From assembly GCF_947495325.1 (NCBI RefSeq), contig NZ_CANLYK010000002.1, forward strand, positions 62,001 through 126,000: 64,000 bases of DNA, given 5' to 3'. This document shows positions 61,815-64,000 of the stretch, piece by piece. A program made the position numbers and the translations under genes. The notes under the pieces are model-generated. The model did not search any database, was not told where the DNA came from, and was given only the letters and a program-made list of their open reading frames with translations. The number at the start of each line of letters is the position of its first letter. Position 1 is the stretch's first letter. Origin of the DNA: an uncultured Allomuricauda sp. (GTDB lineage: Bacteria > Bacteroidota > Bacteroidia > Flavobacteriales > Flavobacteriaceae).

Positions 61815-61990
61815 CTAGTACTTTGGCGTATATCCGTGTGGTATATAGCTACTATGTCCCCACATTTTAGAAATGGTTTCTATGGGAACTCCATTAGTAA
61901 GGGTAACTGTTATCGCAAAGGTATACCTGGCCTTGTGAAAAATGAGGTTCTCTTTGAATATTGGCAAACTATACCATTTCCTGCAAATAT
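61815..61990 (-). pseudogene. C-terminal fragment of a tyrosine-type integrase
   Basis: Reading minus from 61990 to the TAG at 61817-61815 gives a recombinase C-terminus: FHKARYTFAITVTLTNGVP (box II His-x2-Arg), IETISKMWGHSS (LGHSS-like) and a final HGYTPKY with the Tyr region. The N-terminal ~300 residues, including box I Arg, are missing; the fragment begins next to the tRNA-Arg 3' end. It is the right boundary relic of an integrated element. Confidence 0.75.
61928..61981 (-). repeat. 54-bp direct repeat, right copy
   Basis: Identical to 56242-56295 except one base, within the integrase remnant, 16 bp from the tRNA-Arg 3' end. The two copies bracket the 5.7-kb zinc/PhoX cassette in direct orientation. 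Confidence 0.85.
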
Positions 61991-61997
61991 TAAAAAG

Positions 61998-62069
61998 TAG
62001 CCCCGGCAAGAATCGAACTTGCATCTAAAGTTTAGGAAACTTCTATTCTATCCATTGAACTACGGGGCC
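61998..62069 (-). tRNA. tRNA-Arg (anticodon CCT)
   Basis: 72 nt on the minus strand fold into a full cloverleaf. The acceptor GGCCCCG pairs with CGGGGCT (G-U at 1-72), the D stem is GTTC/GAAT, the anticodon stem GAAGT/ACTTT has loop TTCCTAA (anticodon CCT, codon AGG), and the T stem GCAAG/CTTGC has loop TTCGATT. The discriminator is A and CCA is not encoded. Its 3' end faces the zinc island, the typical position of an integrase target. Confidence 0.95.
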
Positions 62070-62117
62070 ATTCTCATAAATGGATTGCAAAAATATGTTT
62101 TTTAGGAAAAAGAATTT

Positions 62118-62531
62118 TTAATGGGGCAATTTATCTTTTAGCAGGCCATAAAGGTAGGTCCCAAGAACAGCAGATAGCAACACAACCAAAATTGGAAAGA
62201 ATCCAGCGCCTAGCAAGGTAAATATTGGACCAGGGCATGCACCGGCCAAAGCCCATCCCAATCCGAAAAGGATTCCTCCAAACAAATACCTTCTAATTCC
62301 TTTTTCTTTGGGGGCAAAATCAATCCGTTCCCCAAAAAAGGATTTTATATTAAATCGTTTTATAAGTTGAATCCCAATTACACCAATTGTTATTGCAGAC
62401 CCTATGATTCCATACATATGAAATGCATCAAACTGGAACATCTCATAAATTCGGAACCAAGATGCTGCTTCCGATTTGAACAATACAATTCCAAAAAATA
62501 GCCCAATCAAAAAATACGCAAGTGTTCTCAT
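62118..62531 (-). CDS. DUF6691/YeeE-YedE-like membrane protein
   Basis: A 137-residue membrane protein with four hydrophobic segments. It carries [20 protein letters not shown], the Cys-containing half-site of YeeE/YedE sulfur transporters in which thiosulfate passes along conserved Cys. It is the second half of a split YeeE/YedE pair; the partner gene is 2 bp upstream on the same strand. It probably imports thiosulfate or another sulfur compound through the inner membrane. Confidence 0.82.
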   Translation of the reverse strand: MRTLAYFLIGLFFGIVLFKSEAASWFRIYEMFQFDAFHMYGIIGSAITIGVIGIQLIKRFNIKSFFGERIDFAPKEKGIRRYLFGGILFGLGWALAGACPGPIFTLLGAGFFPILVVLLSAVLGTYLYGLLKDKLPH

Positions 62532-62533
62532 AA

Positions 62534-63091
62534 TTAAAAAATTAGGGTAAATAAAACATGAACAGTAAACAAGCCTCCAATAAAGAAACCAATAACCGCA
62601 ATCAATGAGGGAAGTTGCAAATTACTTAGGCCTGAAATAGCATGTCCTGAAGTACAACCTCCTGCGTAACGCGCGCCAAAGCCAACAAAAAGACCACCAA
62701 GAATCAATAAAATTATCCCCTTCACATCTGAAAATACTTCAACATCAAACAACTCTTTTGGAAGGTAGGTTGTTCCAGCACTTTCAAACCCAAGAGCTTG
62801 TAATTTTACTACGGTATTTGGATTTATAGCAACAGATGTATCAGAAGACAATAGATTACTACCAATAAATCCTCCTAACACAACTCCTGCAACTACAACT
62901 AGGTTCCATCGCTGTGATTTCCAATCGAATTTGAAAAAATCTGAATGCCTTCCAGCTCCGCAGAGGGTACAAAGTGTTCTAAGATTTGAGGACATCCCAA
63001 ATCGCTTGCCAAGCATAATCAATAAAAACATTGTAAGCGCAAGTAATGGGCCCGCTATATACCACGGCCACGGCTTTAAAAGTATTTCCAT
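62534..63091 (-). CDS. YeeE/YedE family sulfur transport protein
   Basis: A 185-residue membrane protein with about five helices. It has [16 protein letters not shown] and the hallmark [20 protein letters not shown], whose Cys is the conserved sulfur-handling residue of the family. Together with the downstream DUF6691 half it would make a two-part thiosulfate-type channel. It is preceded by a DUF2892 gene (2 bp), the usual companion in such sulfur clusters. No rhodanese or sulfur oxidation gene is visible in the window. Confidence 0.85.
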   Translation of the reverse strand: MEILLKPWPWYIAGPLLALTMFLLIMLGKRFGMSSNLRTLCTLCGAGRHSDFFKFDWKSQRWNLVVVAGVVLGGFIGSNLLSSDTSVAINPNTVVKLQALGFESAGTTYLPKELFDVEVFSDVKGIILLILGGLFVGFGARYAGGCTSGHAISGLSNLQLPSLIAVIGFFIGGLFTVHVLFTLIF

Positions 63092-63093
63092 AG

Positions 63094-63300
63094 TTACTTT
63101 TTAACTTTACATGTGTTGAGTCCTACCAAGGTATACAAGGGACAAAAACTTACAAAACTGGTAACTAAAAAAACTCCGGCAAGAGCTAAAAGTACATAGC
63201 CCAACGTTCCTGAAATTACATTTTGATAAAATAACACTGCCACTATTACGGCAACGACAAAACGAACGATTCTATCAATGTTGCCCATATTCTTTTTCAT
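63094..63300 (-). CDS. DUF2892 (YgaP-type transmembrane) small protein
   Basis: 68 residues from ATG 63300 (ATG 63288 also possible). It has NMGNIDRIVRFVVAVIVAVL at the start, two hydrophobic helices and a Cys-containing SFCPLYTLVGLNTCKVKK end, the DUF2892 pattern found as membrane anchor of YgaP-type rhodaneses. The two cysteines may carry persulfide sulfur. It is the first gene before the YeeE/YedE pair on the same strand. Confidence 0.85.
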   Translation of the reverse strand: MKKNMGNIDRIVRFVVAVIVAVLFYQNVISGTLGYVLLALAGVFLVTSFVSFCPLYTLVGLNTCKVKK

Positions 63301-63310
63301 AAGATTACGT

Positions 63311-63433
63311 TTATTGTTTAAAGTACTCAACAAACCAAACTATCACCGAAACAATTGCAATGCAAAGTATACATACGATTCCCAGTTTGGCTGCCTTATT
63401 TAATTTCACACCCAAATGTAAACAATGCACCAT
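63311..63433 (-). CDS. Small membrane protein (40 aa)
   Basis: ATG 63433 to TAA 63313-63311 encodes 40 residues. A basic start with one Cys (MVHCLHLGVKLNKAAKLG) is followed by one hydrophobic helix (IVCILCIAIVSVIVWFV) and a short polar tail. It sits 10 bp upstream of the DUF2892 gene on the same strand and may be the first gene of the sulfur unit. Coding status is tentative. Confidence 0.45.
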   Translation of the reverse strand: MVHCLHLGVKLNKAAKLGIVCILCIAIVSVIVWFVEYFKQ

Positions 63434-63547
63434 AACTAATATGTTACTTTTGTTACACTCCCAACTCCTTTAAAATATTACTTTTATCTTAATAAAAAGA
63501 ATCTAGAAATTGGGCAGGCAGTCTTCATTTTAAGTACTTCACATTAG

Positions 63548-64000
63548 ATGGAACTATATTGGGAAAGTTTACAAAATGGGTTTATGGGTTCTTTGCAATG
63601 GACATGGAATTCTATATTGTTCAGAGTTCCCTGGTACACCAATTATTTTTGGGGATTGATTGTAATTTCATTGCTGATCTGGGGTCTGGAAATTCTATTT
63701 CCATGGCGAAAACAACAATCTATTTTTAGAAAGGATTTTTGGTTGGATGCATTTTATATGTTCTTCAATTTCTTCATTTTTGCCATAATAATTGGTGGCG
63801 TCTATAAGTTTCTAGGGGTTTTATTTGAAGATTTGGGGATTACCCTAAAAAGCCTGGCGATTTTTAATCTATCCATGTGGCCCCAATGGCTACAGCTTCT
63901 TGTTTTCTTTATTGTTTTGGATTTTGTTCAATGGTTTACCCATGTGCTGTTACATAAGTTTCCTTTCCTATGGCAATTTCATAAAATACACCACAGTGTA
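63548..64000 (+). CDS. Fatty acid hydroxylase/sterol desaturase superfamily protein (3' partial)
   Basis: The gene starts at ATG 63548 and runs off the window (151 residues visible). Membrane helices are at ~30-48, 65-87 and 112-131. Near the end are the first di-iron histidine motifs of the superfamily: WFTHVLLHKFPFLWQFHKIHH (given as HVLLH and HKIHH), matching H-x3-H and H-x2-HH. Members hydroxylate or desaturate lipids or carotenoids at the membrane. The remaining histidine motif and the C-terminus lie outside the window. Confidence 0.88.
   Translation, partial: MELYWESLQNGFMGSLQWTWNSILFRVPWYTNYFWGLIVISLLIWGLEILFPWRKQQSIFRKDFWLDAFYMFFNFFIFAIIIGGVYKFLGVLFEDLGITLKSLAIFNLSMWPQWLQLLVFFIVLDFVQWFTHVLLHKFPFLWQFHKIHHSV

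Noticed and set aside
56242-61981. Direct repeats as terminal repeats of an insertion sequence
   Set aside because: They are direct not inverted, no transposase lies between, and the repeat itself encodes integrase residues.

Overview
The window is a chromosomal segment of a marine-type flavobacterium (Bacteroidota, Flavobacteriaceae, plausibly close to Muricauda/Flagellimonas; the genus is inference). Reasons: low G+C, Bacteroidota-style promoters (TTG ... TAnnTTTG), a T9SS C-terminal sorting domain, a GH16 laminarinase-like enzyme, LytTR two-component signalling, DUF4199/DUF1801/DUF6428 genes, and the short dispersed hairpin repeats often seen in this family. No CRISPR array, rRNA or intact transposase was found. 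One tRNA gene (Arg-CCT) is present.

Layout. 0-4.3 kb: end of a LuxR-type regulator, small stress or unknown genes, then an arsenic operon (arsR, DUF6428, arsN-like acetyltransferase, thioredoxin-type arsC) with no efflux pump. 4.4-9.1 kb (minus): a CarboxypepD-reg protein, a two-domain OlsF-like acyltransferase, aspartate kinase and a GNAT enzyme. 9.1-21.3 kb: fructose bisphosphatase, TerB, the repair pair Lhr-like helicase/PdeM, Mfd, a Dph6-like enzyme and several conserved unknowns. 21.4-31.9 kb: a secreted DUF1800/DUF1501 pair, GH16, MetG, Tex, histone-deacetylase-like protein and ferritin. 32-47.7 kb: small proteins, a short SSB, periplasmic carbonic anhydrase, glycerate kinase, a TetR/SDR unit with three matching operators, an M28 membrane peptidase, epimerases, and moaC-moaE.

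47.8-55.2 kb: two paralogous leucine-rich-repeat lipoproteins flank a TPR histidine kinase and its LytTR response regulator, which suggests one surface-sensing unit. 55.2-56.2 kb: a secreted PHB-depolymerase-like esterase.

56.2-62.0 kb: a probable mobile-element-derived zinc island, bounded by a 54-bp direct repeat that is part of a tyrosine-integrase gene and ending at the 3' end of tRNA-Arg. A MerC-like gene diverges from an operon encoding an ABC ATPase, an FtsX-type permease with a His-rich loop, two small CFFCG-motif secreted proteins, a Zur-like Fur regulator and a PhoX phosphatase. One perfect palindrome, a likely Zur box, lies between the two divergent promoters and overlaps the -33 element of both. 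The arrangement resembles the ZrgABCDE zinc uptake idea. PhoX enzymes are known as Ca/Fe rather than Zn enzymes, so its place in the operon suggests zinc sparing.

62.1-64 kb: YeeE/YedE-type sulfur transport genes and the start of a fatty acid hydroxylase/sterol desaturase gene.

A second theme is a family of short palindromic repeats that sit not only between genes but inside reading frames: twice in mfd in two different frames, once in metG and once in tex. Two genes (pdeM, mfd) end on a TAG stop that is part of such a repeat. Functions are assigned from visible motifs and family knowledge; no database search was run.
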